A DNA stretch of 64,000 nt from Eleginops maclovinus (lineage: Eukaryota > Chordata > Actinopteri > Perciformes > Eleginopidae). Below are positions 26,201-37,919 of the stretch, piece after piece. The notes under the pieces were generated by a model. That model searched no databases, was not told where the DNA came from, and was given only the letters and a program-made list of their open reading frames with translations. Each line of letters opens with the position of its first letter. Position 1 is the stretch's first letter. The stretch spans positions 20,932,247 through 20,996,246 of the forward strand of contig NC_086349.1 in assembly GCF_036324505.1 (NCBI RefSeq). The letters are read 5' to 3'. The translations under genes were made by a program, and so were the position numbers.

Positions 26201-27399
26201 CATATTTGAGACATACATGATTCATGTCCACACATTTTCACTTAGACCTTATGTCAACATTAAGCAACCAAATACAATTATCAGCAGCAAAATGTTTGCT
26301 TCTCAGATGCTAAGTCCGCCTTTTAAAGTAATTTAGGGTGCAATTATTTCCTATTACATGGCCCGTGACAAAGCTCTTATTCTTGCTACTCTAACTCATT
26401 TACATAGTGCCTTTAATTGAACATAAAAAAGCAGAGGAGAAGGTGGAAGAGAAAGGTTAATGGGACTGACACAAAGGGCAGACGGCAGCGGAAGTCTTGC
26501 CTTAAGTGTCACATCCCACTTTCATCTCTGCCCATACAAGGAGCCAATTAGGCCCGGTCAGTGATCAAGCCAACTCCAGTGGCCCAGCCCTGGCCTCAGC
26601 TTTCTGTGGGATTACAGCCCTCTCCAGGAGAAGTGCTGGTAATGACCTCCATTCTTCTATCAATGATATGCTCACACATTGACGTTTGACTGCTACCACA
26701 TCGAATAGAAAGGTCACAGAAGATGTAACAAATGAGAATAGAGGGAAGGAGAGACAAGGAAGTAATTAAGGGAGGGTTCGGTCAACGGGAGAAAGACTGC
26801 TATGCTATTGTTTACTCCATCCCAATCTCCATTCAAGACCGTATATCCCACAATAAAACAAACCATCCTTCTCAGGTCCCAGCATGTGTGGCTTGTTTCG
26901 CTTCAGCGACAGAAAAAAAAAAGGGTAAATATGTATGTGACATTTCCAACCAACATCAGTTCAAAAGTTACATTCAGTTTCAAAGTTAAAACTTCTCAGT
27001 TTAAGGTATCCATTAGAGAATTTCAGTGTGTGTCTGTGCCTTCCAGATGGCTGTAAATGAGTTGGACTTTGTAATGACTTTCATTAGAACAACAAAACAA
27101 ATAGCTTAAGTCTGTTTTTCCTCCCAGCAGAACATGTATTTGGAAAGTAACAACAAACAGACAATTAACATAGAAATGATATTTAATGAAGTTCAAAATA
27201 GAGCAGGATCTACATAACAAATGACACTTATTTAGTTTGACCTACTAGATGTACCGTTAGTTTGCTTCACAGGGGTGACTTTAAACATTTATGAGCCTGT
27301 AAATGACTTTGTGTTTTTTACCAAAGCCTTTACATTTCAACAACAATGACGCATAGTCCTTTTTAAAGGAATAGTTTGCAAGGACTTTAACCCCTAACC
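23231..27399. other. Intergenic region, no gene recognised
   Basis: No exons or RNA genes were seen. Segments around 23690-23900, 24880-25080 and 25790-25990 have balanced composition and stand out from the AT-rich background as possible conserved non-coding elements. Conservation cannot be judged from one sequence. Confidence 0.45.
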
Positions 27400-27575
27400 C
27401 ATGACAGTCCCCCTGCTTCCACTCCGACTGCTATTTATTCATGTTGCTTTATTATTTGCCTTACATTGTTTGTTTGTTTGTTTGTTGTTTTGTTGTCTGA
27501 CCTAACCTCATTTAAGCCGCCTTGGGTTCCTTGTAAGTCGCCATATAAATTAAATCTAATATTATTATTTTTATT
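27400..27575 (+). repeat. LINE 3' tail-like fragment
   Basis: A (GTTT)n stretch, then 'cgccttgggttccttgtaag', then 'cgccatataaattaaatcta' and an ATTATTATT ending. This resembles the 3' ends of fish LINE/SINE families (…GGCGCTATATAAATAAA…TTATTATT). Confidence 0.5.
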
Positions 27576-27660
27576 AGGAAGATCAGAAGATTGGTACCAC
27601 TCTCATATTTGCACAGTAAACATGAAGCTACATCCACTCAGCTAAACTTTGATATAAATT
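27576..27660. repeat. Fragment of a widespread teleost MITE
   Basis: 'gaagattggtaccactctca' followed by a 'cagtaaacatgaagctacat' block resembles a repeat I know from many fish genomes (AGATGAGAAGAT.GATACC-ACTCTCATGTCTG…TATGAAGCTACAGCCAGC). A second fragment of the same family is near 52090. Confidence 0.5.
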
Positions 27661-29534
27661 GAAATGTAAATAAAGATTTAAAACCTCAACACATTTAACA
27701 TTTACATCTGACAAGAAAGTGGTATTTTCCAATACATTTAAAAAAAGATTGTCTAAAGTATTTTTACTGTCCGTATGAGAAGCTGCATACATAGCAAAGG
27801 AAAAAGGAGTGAGGATATTGGACAGTCGTATGCTCAGGTTGATGGACACCTTCTTACAAATGCATGTTTGGATTTTGTCCTGGATGCATCATAAACTGAT
27901 GTCGCCTTTTAATGAGCTTGCATTAAGACTGGATTAGAAACCTTTTTTTAATTTAACCATCAATGTATATTGCCGAACACAAGCTGCTGAACATAATATC
28001 CCAGCTTCTATTTATACTGGATAAAAGAACAGCTGGGCTAATTAGAGATTGAAAACACACACTAGCCAAAAACAAAACACACAAAATAAATAATATATCA
28101 GAATATCAAGGCATATGGGGATCTGAGAAAGACTTGAGTAGCAATTGACTGTTTGGTATTTTTCAGAAAAAGAGGAAGGGTAAAATGGCTTTCATTTGTA
28201 AAGACATTGCAAATGAATGAATAACATTACAAATAAAAATAATTTACAAAACATAGCACTTTGATTTCTATAAATAAACCCATTTAAAATGACATATTGT
28301 TTTGATATTCATTTCTGATGGAGATAAATACAATATATTTTCTTTTATGACATTATGAGCCCCACTAGCTGTGGCTTGATAACATTTTAAGGTTTTACAT
28401 CATTTTATATATTTATTATTTGTGTCGTCTTGCAAAATTCAAGGATACACACTCTTACCTTCAATAAGCCCAGGCTCTCTTTTAAGTCCCTTTTGGGGAC
28501 CAGCAAAAGCAAATGTGTTTCGGTATGTTTTTGCTACTATGAATATAAGGTGAATAAATATTATATGGTTTACCTCTACTGTCTCACGCAGTTTGCAGTT
28601 TTATCGGGTGCATACCAAACACATTTGAGCTGTTGTTAATCCTCACAGGAGCAGCTGTGGCAAGAACACAAACTGAGTTATCCTCCAAACTGCAACTGTA
28701 AATGCGGTTTACTTTTGACGGACTGGGGAGAAGTATAACAAGCAAAAGCAATTAAGATAAGCTTGAAAGCTCAATGTACTTTTTTGAATGTTCAGACCAA
28801 GCCATAACACTATTTCAAAAAAATCTTTGTGACCATGAGGGTACATCTCTGCATGATTATAGGGTGCTGCATGAAAATGCTACACAAAAGCACGTACATT
28901 TGCATTTTGACAGTTGCTTAATCTGTGTATATTTTGTTAATATAATCTCAAAGGCTCTTTTCTGTAGCTGGCCATTGATAATCCTGTTGAATAAACAACA
29001 TTTTCAAGTGTAAATATTTTCCTGGGTTCATTTTAGGCAGCATTTTCTCCCACATGATACAGGCCCTTCTGCTAAAAAACGCATTGTAGTTGTGTTCTGA
29101 CTGCAGCTGCTTCTGAGGATTAAAACCAAACATGACTTATCCCTCGCTGTGATTGTAAAGGCGGTTTGGTGGCTTTTTCCAGATAGGGTGTCTCAATGTA
29201 TAACAATGACTCTTGGCTGCAGCTGCAAACATTCCTCTGAATTGGATTACATTCACACAATGTATGGCAGGCGAAAATTCTCATCCTAGATAAATGGTGG
29301 CAAGGAATAAAGGAGAGGCATAAGAAAAGCACATCTCTGAGGGCAGAAGTGACAATTCATTTGAAAAATAAAATTAGAGGTCTGTAAGCATGCAGAACTC
29401 GCTGTCACCCTCACTTTAGGCTAAGCTAAGAAGTATCTGGCTAGAGCTTCACATTTTCAATATTCTCATAAGCATTCAAAAAAAAAGTGTAATTCTTTAA
29501 GCACAGAGAAATAAAGACATCACTTTAACCAAAT
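27661..29534. other. Intergenic region, nothing recognised
   Basis: AT-rich, with no gene-like frame and no clear repeat. Confidence 0.5.
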
Positions 29535-29598
29535 CACAACCTATATAACACACTACAGGAAAGACAAAACTCAAAACGGCACAATAGGGCCCCTTTAA
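29535..29598. mobile_element. TTAA-MITE family, end fragment
   Basis: Contains the 'ataacacactacagg' and 'caatagggcccctttaa' blocks shared with the copies at 55035 and 57536 and ends at TTAA (29595-29598). Only one end is present. Confidence 0.65.
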
Positions 29599-31060
29599 TC
29601 TTCAGTCAGTGGTAAATATCTTAAAATCCTTCATAACTAATATCATTTGTAAGCTATTTGGTTGCCAGGATGCACATCAATGATTTACCACGATCCTTGC
29701 TGAGGTTTTGACTCTTAAACAGGCCAGACCTGAGTGTAAGAAGTGAATTCATCCAAGGTTTATTATTATTTATATTCTTGAGGCCGAGTAACAGTGGAAG
29801 CAGTCTCTTTGAATTAAAGAGGTTGATGTGTGAGAAAGGAGCAAAGCTTCTTACTCAGATCCCCAAATTACCTGCATGTATAATTTAAAGTGAAACAGCT
29901 TCTCCACGTTAATGCCCTTTATGCTTTGCACTTTAGCCTCACAGCTACTGGGTCCCTAAGAGATAAACCATTGTAGTTTGTTCTTGTAGCTTATCATTTG
30001 TATGTATTCGACAGTATATCACAAGTAAATATTCTGCTTATAGTCGAATAACAGCACAACATTGCGAAAAGTACCCACAAGCCTCTCCCAGACAGATTAA
30101 AAAAAACATATGAATCACCTCAACGCCAAACACACCGTGAGATATTGGCCATTTGTCCACTTGAAATATGTCGTGCTGCCGAAAACTCTGCCAGCATGCA
30201 GGACTGTGGGTTTAGCAGGTAAACAGGTTTTGTTTTGCTACATTTCTGTTTTACACAACCCAGGCGTTAACATTTGAAACAGTGCTTATACAATGCTGTT
30301 GTGTGATTAATTGGAGTGCTCAATCCCTGTGAAGTCCTTTGAGACGAACTGTACTTGTGATGAATGCTAACACAAAGACACTTGACTTAACGTACTTTTT
30401 TGCAAGCCTGGTGAGAGACATGAATTACAAATGAAACGCTATAAACCTGTGTTGAATCACAAACACTAGAAATAGTATCAATGATGCAATGACTTGTTAA
30501 ATCAAACTGTTTCATAAGGCACAGTTTACAATAGAAGCTGATAAATGTTTGAATTGAGAATTTCAAAAAGAATCAAGCATTAATATGAATAAATGCACCT
30601 GCTTCACGAAGAAAAGCCTAGACTCTACACATTGCACGTCGCAGTGTGTCATTTCATGTCATATTCTGTTTGGTTCACTGGTAAACAAATTATACTATAT
30701 TTTCATTTAGTATTCCGTTTCATTGCACTATTCACTATCTGTATATTTCTTATTTTTATTTCTATTTTTTTGCTATGTTTCATATAGTATTGTATTTTGC
30801 TGCGGTAACAAAACACGTTTCCAATTTGGGATAAATAAAGTATTTCTGATTCTGAAGTGTGTGGTCCTTCATTTCTGACACTGAGATCTTTTGGACGCCT
30901 CTTGTTGACACGTAAATCCTCTCTGAACTCACAGTGTGTTATAAGGGTGATTTGGTACCTGTAAACAAATATATATTTAACAATTTTACCTTTACACATG
31001 TATTGCTCTAACCAGTAGGTGGCAGTGTTTGGTGTGTCTCATTACTGCAAGACAAACTGA
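29599..31060. other. Intergenic region with an L2-like tail at 30796-30858
   Basis: 30796-30858 ('gataaataaagtatttctga' plus TTCTGAA) matches the typical fish L2/CR1 3' end. The remainder shows no gene. Confidence 0.55.
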
Positions 31061-31140
31061 ATCAGAATCAGAATACCTTTAATAGTCCCACAGAGGGGAC
31101 ATTTGCATTGTTACAGCAGAAAGAGCCAAAGACAGCTTAA
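31061..31140 (-). repeat. L2-like LINE tail, inverted
   Basis: 'gaatcagaatcagaatacct' followed by 'ttaatagtcccacagagggg' is the reverse complement of a fish L2-type 3' end. It lies just before the microsatellite carrying the Tc1 copy. Confidence 0.65.
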
Positions 31141-31165
31141 TGTTACACCCAAGATACAAAAAACC

Positions 31166-31166
31166 A

Positions 31167-31221
<55 letters not shown>
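31166..31221. repeat. (CA)n-(TA)n microsatellite, left part
   Basis: A short (CA)n, then about 41 bp of AT dinucleotides ending directly at the Tc1 terminus. The tract resumes as (TA)n at 32826-32854 on the other side. Confidence 0.95.
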
Positions 31222-31224
<3 letters not shown>

Positions 31225-32822
31225 TGGGGCAAAAAAGTATTTAGTCAGCCACCAATTGTGCAAGTTCTCCCATTTAAAAAGATGAGAGAGGCCTGTAATT
31301 TTTATCATAAGTATACCTCAACTATGAGAGACAGAATGAGAAAAAAAAATCCAGAAAATCAAATTGTCTGATTTTTAAAGAATTTATTTTCCAATTATTG
31401 TGGAAAATAAGTATTTGGTCAATAACAAAAGTTCATCTCAATACTTTGTTATATACCCTTTGTTGGCAATGACAGAGGTCTAACATTTTCTGTAAGTCTT
31501 CACAAGGTTTTCACACACTGTTGCTGGTATTTTGGCCCATTCCTCCATGCAGATCTCCTCCAAAGCAGTGATGTTTTGGGGCTGTCGCCGGGCAACACGG
31601 ACTTTCAACTCCCTCCAAAGATTTTCTATGGGGTTGAGATCTGGAGACTGGCTAGGCCACTCCAGGACCTTGAAATGCTTCTTACGAAGCCACTCCTTCG
31701 TTGCCCTGGCGGTGTGTTTGGGATCATTGTCATGCTGAAAGACCCAGCCACGCTTCATCTTCAGTGCCCTTGCTGATGGAAGGAGGTTTTCACTCAAAAT
31801 CTCACGATACATGGCCCCATTCATTCTTTCCTTTACACGGATCAGTCGTCCTGGTCCCTTTGCAGAAAAACAGCCCCAAAGCATGATGTTTCCACCCCCA
31901 TGCTTCACAGTAGGTATGGTGTTCTTTGGATGCAACTCTGCATTCTTTCTCCTCCAAACACGACGAGTTGAGTTTTTACCAAAAAGTTCTATTTTGGTTT
32001 CATCTGACCATATGACATTCTCCCAATCCTCTTCTGGATCATCCAAATGCCCTCTAGCAAACTTCAGACGGGCCTGGACATGTACTGGCTTAAGCAGGGG
32101 GACACGTCTGGAACTGCAGGATTTAAGTCCCTGGCGGCGTAGTGTGTTACTGATGGTATCCTCTGTTACTTTGGTCCCAGCTCTCTGCAGGTCATTCACT
32201 AGGTCCCCCCGTGTGGTTCTGGGATTTTTGCTCACCGTTCTTGTGATCATTTTGACCCCACAGGGTGAGATCTTGCGTGGAGCCACAGATCGAGGGAGAT
32301 TAGCAGTGGTCTTGTATGTCTTCCATTTTCTAATAATTGCTCCCACAGTTGATTTCTTCACACCAAGCTGCTTACCTATTGCAGATTCAGTTTTCCCAGC
32401 CTGGTGCAGGTCTACAATTTTGTCTCTGGTCTCCTTTGACAGCTCTTTGGTCTTGGCCATAGTGGAGTTTGGAGTATGACTGTTTGAGGTTGTGGACAGG
32501 TGTCTTTTATACTGATAACGAGTTCAAAAAGGTGCCATTAATACAGGTAACGAGTGGAGGACAGAGGAGCCTCTTAAAGAAGAAGTTACAGGTCTGTGAG
32601 AGCCAGAAATCTTGCTTGTTTGTAGGTGACCAAATACTTATTTTACCGAGGAATTTACCAATTAATTCATTAAAAATCAGACAATGTGATTTCCTGGATT
32701 GCTTCCCCCATTCTGTCTCTCATAGTTGAAGTGTACCTATGATCAAAATTACAGGCCTCTCTCATCTTTTTAAATGGGAGAACTTGCACAATTGGTGGCT
32801 GACTAAATACTTTTTTGCCCCA

Positions 32823-32825
<3 letters not shown>
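31222..32825 (-). mobile_element. Tc1-like (DD34E) transposon, copy 2, 1604 bp, inserted in a (TA)n tract
   Basis: Terminal CAGTGGGGCAAAAAAGTATT and its reverse complement form inverted repeats of about 200 bp. TA lies on both sides, but within a TA microsatellite the duplication is not separately identifiable. It is nearly identical to copy 1 and in the same orientation, with the 4 bp that copy 1 lost. Confidence 0.96.
31480..32460 (-). CDS. Tc1 transposase, 326 residues, truncated by a late stop
   Basis: One open frame from ATG at 32458-32460. It holds the N-terminal paired-type helix-turn-helix DNA-binding region ([27 protein letters not shown], then the SNTLRRQGL region). The DDE domain follows with Asp in WSDETK, Asp in [10 protein letters not shown] and Glu in PIENLW. 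The transposase cuts the element at its inverted repeats and pastes it at TA. Compared with copy 1, the frame ends early: the end reads TYRKC-stop where copy 1 reads [19 protein letters not shown], so 14 residues are lost through two base changes in adjacent codons. All three catalytic residues and the DNA-binding region are present. Whether loss of the C-terminal tail abolishes activity is unknown. Confidence 0.93.
   Translation of the reverse strand: MAKTKELSKETRDKIVDLHQAGKTESAIGKQLGVKKSTVGAIIRKWKTYKTTANLPRSVAPRKISPCGVKMITRTVSKNPRTTRGDLVNDLQRAGTKVTEDTISNTLRRQGLKSCSSRRVPLLKPVHVQARLKFARGHLDDPEEDWENVIWSDETKIELFGKNSTRRVWRRKNAELHPKNTIPTVKHGGGNIMLWGCFSAKGPGRLIRVKERMNGAMYREILSENLLPSARALKMKRGWVFQHDNDPKHTARATKEWLRKKHFKVLEWPSQSPDLNPIENLWRELKVRVARRQPQNITALEEICMEEWAKIPATVCENLVKTYRKC

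Positions 32826-32854
<29 letters not shown>
32826..32854. repeat. (TA)n microsatellite, right part
   Basis: Continuation of the TA tract split by the Tc1 insertion. Confidence 0.95.
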
Positions 32855-32856
<2 letters not shown>

Positions 32857-33316
32857 CACATATTGTGTCACACAATTGAACAAGAGTAGATGCAGTTTTG
32901 CTGAATCTTGTTGGTGATTTACCAACAATGAATGTCCGTCGACAACACTAATACCCTCACAGTGTGTCTGATGTGATACTGACGACCAAAGATTTGACCA
33001 AACTCATCTCAAGATAGTCGAATGTCCTCTGCAACAGCCCAAAGCTGAAGTGTAAATGGACCTTAAGTGTTATTTTGCTTCCAGTGCCAAACATATTGGA
33101 CAAACATCTCAAATAACACAGCTGAAGAAAAATCAGCCTGTAATGGTGCATTATTTGAGGCCTTTGCAATTTTTTTTACTGCTGAATTATGTCGATAGGT
33201 TTGCACACAATAAAAGAGAAACAATAAAATATAAATGGATTGTTTCTGCTAAAATAATAAAGATTTAAAAAAGAGCTGCGCTAGGATAAAGCAGCCAAAC
33301 ACTTTGATCAATGCTA
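32855..33316. other. Spacer between Tc1 copy 2 and the hAT element
   Basis: Nothing recognised. Confidence 0.5.
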
Positions 33317-33727
33317 ATAAAAGTCAAAGTTGTGGACTCGAGTCACATGACTTGGACTGGAGTCAGACTCGAGTCATGAGTTTTATGACTTTAGTCTTGA
33401 CTTGACAAAATCTAAAAAGACTTGCACTTTGACTTTAACATCAGTGACTCGCATTTGGACTTGGACTTGCCCCTTTTGACTCGAAAAGACTTGCTACTTT
33501 CCCCAAACCCAAAGATTAAAAAGTATGCTGACATAGACAGCGCTATCTCTCTTTGCACATGTGTGCATCTGTGTGCGTAACGTGTGTGTGTGCGTGTGTG
33601 TGCGTGTGTGTGGCACGACATCCAATCAAATTAGATCCACGATGTTCTGATCTGACAGCATCCAACCAATCAAAGTACTGGACAACCAATGAGGCGGAAC
33701 AAACTATAAGGCGCCAAGCAGGCAACA

Positions 33728-33879
33728 ATGATACCACCGGTAGTTTCGTTTGGATTTAAACACTTTGAGGTGGTCAACAAAAAAAGAACTGCAGTCTGTA
33801 AAACATGCGGGACGAAGATAACAGACGGAGACGCGACAACTTCCAACTTCGTACGACATTTGAAGTTGCACAAAGAACG
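33728..33879 (+). pseudogene. hAT transposase, BED zinc-finger exon
   Basis: From ATG 33728 the frame encodes FKHFEVVNKKRTAVCKTCG, then TSNFVRHLKLHKER. This is a BED-type finger with CKTC cysteines and HLKLH histidines, the DNA-binding N-terminus of hAT transposases. The exon ends at AACG|GTACGT. None of the obvious acceptors near 35298-35312 joins it in frame to the next coding block, so the junction or the gene is damaged. Confidence 0.75.
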
Positions 33880-34004
33880 GTACGTTTTGAATGAAAGCCA
33901 ACACTAGCTTATTGGCTAATTGCTAGCTAGCTACATATCAAAGAGACTGTAAACGTCACCTTGGCTTACGAACACGCTAAACGGTATCTCCTGTGGGTTC
34001 ATTA

Positions 34005-34537
34005 ATGGATAAGTTCACTATTTCGCACTTTGAGCCCCCTTTCTGGGTCGTCTTGGATGAAATAGAAATGTTGATGATTGGTCCAGTCTCCAGCTTTTGG
34101 CTCATTTGGAATCACCCCCTGCTTCAGAATGGTTGGCTACAGGCATTCATAACATTGTCCTTAAAACAACCCTAAACATTCGTTTTCAAAGATGAACAAC
34201 TCACCGAGTGGTAAGTGGTGTTCGTAGTTGTTTTTAAAAAATATATCGGCGAAATATTTGGTTTCCATCCGTGTTATTTGCTATTGTGGAACTAGACGTT
34301 TTCAGATACCGCTTGATATTTGGAATACAAAATGGCAAATTAAACACGACAAAAACTGTATTTCGCAAAGACACTCGTTTTGGAGCATCACCACTAACCG
34401 GTGAGCACTCGGTGAGTTGCACATATCTGAAAACTAACGTTTAAGGTGGATTTAAGGACCGCTTTTTGAATACCCGTACATGAAGCCTAGACAAACCAGA
34501 AATGGGGCTCAAAGTGCAAAATAGTGAACTTATCCAT
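34005..34537. mobile_element. MITE nested in the hAT intron
   Basis: Left end ATGGATAAGTTCACTATTTC (then GCACTTTGAGCCCC) and right end GGGGCTCAAAGTGCAAAATA (then GTGAACTTATCCAT) are inverted repeats of about 35 bp with few mismatches. There is no coding content and the target duplication is not clear. Confidence 0.8.
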
Positions 34538-34550
34538 ACTCATATTGTAA

Positions 34551-35050
34551 AAGGATAGTTTAGGATTTTTTGAAGCGAGATTGTATGTACTTAGCAGCTA
34601 GTCAGTGGATCATACACAGTAAACTGCAACCAGCAGCAAAACTAAAGCAAGCCTAATCAAATCAAGGTCAGTTTAATGTACTTTATATTATACATATGTC
34701 TACCATTTTAGCTTGTTTCAGACGATTTTTTTCCGATAGGAAAACTAAGTATATCTCACTCTTTCCAGCACACCAGATTCCATTGACAAAAATGGCTATT
34801 TTACTTTGCAGCACAAAGGAGTTGCTAGTCTACTGCTGCCTCATTGAGGTCGTTTATGTAATTTAGGTCAATCACAACAAAGCTGAACTATCAACGAATA
34901 CATAGAATAGCACAATTAAACTTAACCATTGAGCCAACAGTAGACCAGCAATTTCTGTGTGATGCAGGTCAAATTGCTGTGTTTGCCAATGGAATCAGGT
35001 GTGCTGGAGAGAGTGCATTAACAAGCATACTTCAGTTTCCTGTCGGAAAG
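34551..35050. mobile_element. Second MITE-like foldback sequence in the hAT intron
   Basis: It starts 'ggatagtttaggattttttg', resembling the end of a common teleost MITE. It contains a long imperfect hairpin: arms about 34731-34852 and 34919-35047 are reverse complements over roughly 120 bp (for example TCCAGCACACCAGATTCCAT against ATGGAATCAGGTGTGCTGGA). Confidence 0.7.
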
Positions 35051-35297
35051 GGCTGCTTGATGGCAAGGTAAAGCAGGAAAAATATAAATTAATATAGCAA
35101 GTGTACACTGAAAATGGAAATGTATTTTATCAATGTAATGTTAAAACAAACACAATCTTACGGTATACAATACAATTCATAAAAATCAATATTAACACAA
35201 TGTTAGCATTGATATATGAGGAGATAGTTTCAAATGCAATTTATGTGTGGCTATAAGGGACTTTCTGAAATCTGTTTTATATGCTTACCTGTTACAG

Positions 35298-37206
35298 ATT
35301 AAGAATACCAGATGAGTAGAAGCATCATAGATGAACCACAACAGCCTTCAAGCTCACAATTCTTGGACAGTCGTGAAGCGCATTACAGCATGACTCATCC
35401 ACAGCAGAAGGCTATCAGTAATGCAGTACTGCCCGACTTGATTATTGATTGCAACCTTCCCGTCTATTGTGGAACACAAGAGTTTTCGGCACTTTCTGAA
35501 AGTAATTGACAGTAAGTACAGCCCAGTGTGTCGCAGAACATTGACATCAAAAACAGAGAGCCTCGCTGGGGGGAGACGTTCAAGATTAAAAACTCAATTG
35601 AGCAACACTGAGCATGTTTCGGTCACTGTGGATATTTGGTCTGACCGAAAGATGTGGGGATTCCTTGGTGTCACTGTCCACTGGATAGAGAAAGAGACAG
35701 CTAAAGAGAGGATACAGCTAATTACAAATCTCTTGGCCTGCAATCGCTTCAAAGGCTCACACACAGCTGAACGAATCTTTGACCAATTTGAGTCAATATG
35801 CGATGAATACAACACCAAAGATAAATTGGACTACATTATTAGTGACAATGCTGCTAACATGCGAAAGGCATTCACTGTATGCTTCCCCAGTGAACAAGAG
35901 GATGATGACGGAGCTCATCTTGATGACCCTGATCTCTGGTGTGACTTAACCCTGGAAGATCAGCAAACGGTAGATGCTGCTATGGCAAACAAACAGCGCC
36001 TGCAGTGTTTTGGGCATACTCTTCAGCTGGTGGTGGGAGACGGTTTGAAAGAAACAAAAGTGGCATGTCCTTCTCTTTCCAAGTTATCAAAACTTAGCTC
36101 ATTGCTGCACACAAGCACAACATTCAAAGATGTGTTTGATAGTGAATTTGGGGAACAGAAAGGCATCCCTGCTGCAGTCAACACAAGATGGAACTCTGAG
36201 GCAAGTAAAGGCAGTTCTCCAGTGTGATCATCTAAAGCTCTGTGCCATTCTAGAAAAGGCTGGGCATAAGGAGTTGTCATTCACACCACAAGAGTGGAAT
36301 CTGTTGAAGGAGTTGGCGGACATCTTGAAGCCGTTTGGAGAAGCAACTGATTTGACACAGGGAGAGAACGTCGTCACAATCAGTGCAGTTGTTCTATCCG
36401 TCTTATCCCTCAATCATCACCTTGAGAAGCTGAAGCCTCAAGTTCAATTCCTGAGCGGCCTGGTCGGAAGTCTCCAGGTATCCCTGAACAAAAGATTTCT
36501 TGGGATCTCCATTAACGTGAAAATGGCCGGGACTCAAGATGGGATCACTGCCCCCTTTTCAGACCCTGTCTACCTCAAAGCAGCCGCCTTGGATCCAGCC
36601 TTTTCTCTGCTTAGGGTGGAGCACCATGCACTGGTCAATCGTGACATCAAGGCAGAGGTGGCACAACAAGTTGAAGGTAAATATTATTGACTTCAATGCA
36701 ACTTTTTTTCTCGTAGTCTGATCTTATTGACAGCATCAATAATTGCATTTTTCAGTCTAACACTGTATCACCAACACCAATGGTAATAAGGGCTCTTTTG
36801 TTTCTGCTGTTGTTAAATGTTTTTCCAGAATTGATCCTGCAAGATGCTGCAGAGACTGAGCAACCTGTGCCTCTGGTTGATGAAGAAGAGCAAGAGGACC
36901 TTGGACAAGGAGAAGGGCTGTTTGCTGCATACCATAAGAAGCAGAAGAAGGATGTTGGGACCACTCCAGCACTACAGCTACCTAGACACAGCTGAAGGAC
37001 AGAACGCCCTTTTTTTCTGGGCTCTGAACATGAAGTCTCTTCCTTCACACTTCCAAGTGGCCACCAGAGTCTTGGCAGTGCCTGCCTCTAGTGCTCCAGT
37101 GGAGCGAGTTTTCAGCCATGGTGGCATCATACTACGTTCCCATCGTGCACAAATGACTGACAGACTTTTGGCCAATTTGATCTTTTGCAAATGCAATGCA
37201 GCATAG
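35298..37206 (+). pseudogene. hAT transposase, catalytic and C-terminal part, with three frame breaks
   Basis: Block 1 (35312 to about 35460) reads SIIDEPQQPSSSQF…[10 protein letters not shown]. The frame shifts near 35460 into block 2 (to about 36190) with [28 protein letters not shown], the [14 protein letters not shown] region, [10 protein letters not shown] and AVNTRWNS. This is the RNase-H-like fold of hAT transposases, with an Asp in VTVDIWSD and another in [10 protein letters not shown] second shift near 36190 enters [21 protein letters not shown] clean intron (36677-36828, phase 1) follows. A third shift near 36970 leads into the dimerisation region ALNMKSLPSHFQ…VPASSAPVERVFSHGG, ending CNAA at 37206. 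With these breaks it is not a working gene. Preserved motifs suggest moderate age. Confidence 0.85.
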
Positions 37207-37277
37207 GGTCCTGACATAGAAAAGCACACCTCTGTTTATTGTCATGTTCATGAGACTTCATATCAAGTCCCCATCCA

Positions 37278-37278
<1 letters not shown>

Positions 37279-37362
<84 letters not shown>
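37279..37362. repeat. (AC)42 microsatellite
   Basis: Uninterrupted AC dinucleotides in the 3' part of the hAT element. Confidence 0.97.
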
Positions 37363-37364
<2 letters not shown>

Positions 37365-37919
37365 TTTTGGGAGTGAGGATATCTTGCATAAAGTGGTGAC
37401 ATGTTTGAAAAGGTTAAGGTTACACTTAGGTTTTGAAATGAGTTAAAAAGACTGAAAATATTTTTTATAAAGTGGTAAGACATTTGGAAAAGTTACATTC
37501 AACGGTTTTTGTGATCCTCCAAATACCTGTTTGAGGGTGAAGACATGTTTTTTAGTTCAAGGCTAGATTTAGGTTTTAAGGTGAAGAGTGTTTTGCAAAA
37601 ATGAGGATCTTTTGAGACTCATTTATAGTGCAATAAGCAATGGAAGTACAATGTCAGCACTTTCTGTGGAAATTACATTTGCCTTTGCTTATTTCAAATG
37701 TGTTTGAACAATGTTCTTGGTTTGATAAATATATACAGATCTTAAAAGCATACATGATTTGTGTAAATATTTCTCCGTTGTTAAAAGGACTCGAAAGGAC
37801 TTGAAACTCAAACGGTAGGACTTGGGACTTGCTTGTCTTGACTCGGGACTTGAAAGCAAAGACTTGAGACTAACTTGTGACTTGCAAAACAATGACTTGG
37901 TCCCACCTCTGATAAAAGT

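Larger units (their letters stand above)
33325..37911 (+). mobile_element. hAT transposon, 4.6 kb, with 8-bp target duplication ATAAAAGT
   Basis: ATAAAAGT occurs directly at both borders (33317-33324 and 37912-37919). The left end reads CAAAGTTGTGGACTCGAGTC; the right end, read inward, is CAGAGGTGGGACCAAGTCAT, which is the fish hAT terminus. Both subterminal regions (33325-33500, 37785-37911) are dense arrays of GACTTG/GACTCGAGTC motifs, probable transposase-binding sites. Inside are a BED zinc finger and a decayed hAT transposase, a large intron with nested MITE-like elements, and a (CA)n tract. Confidence 0.9.

Noticed and set aside
28675..29166. Two similar 35-bp segments (GAGTTATCCTCC…GCGGTTT at 28675 and GACTTATCCCTC…GCGGTTT at 29133)
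   Set aside because: Similarity is partial and short; no repeat borders or function can be argued.
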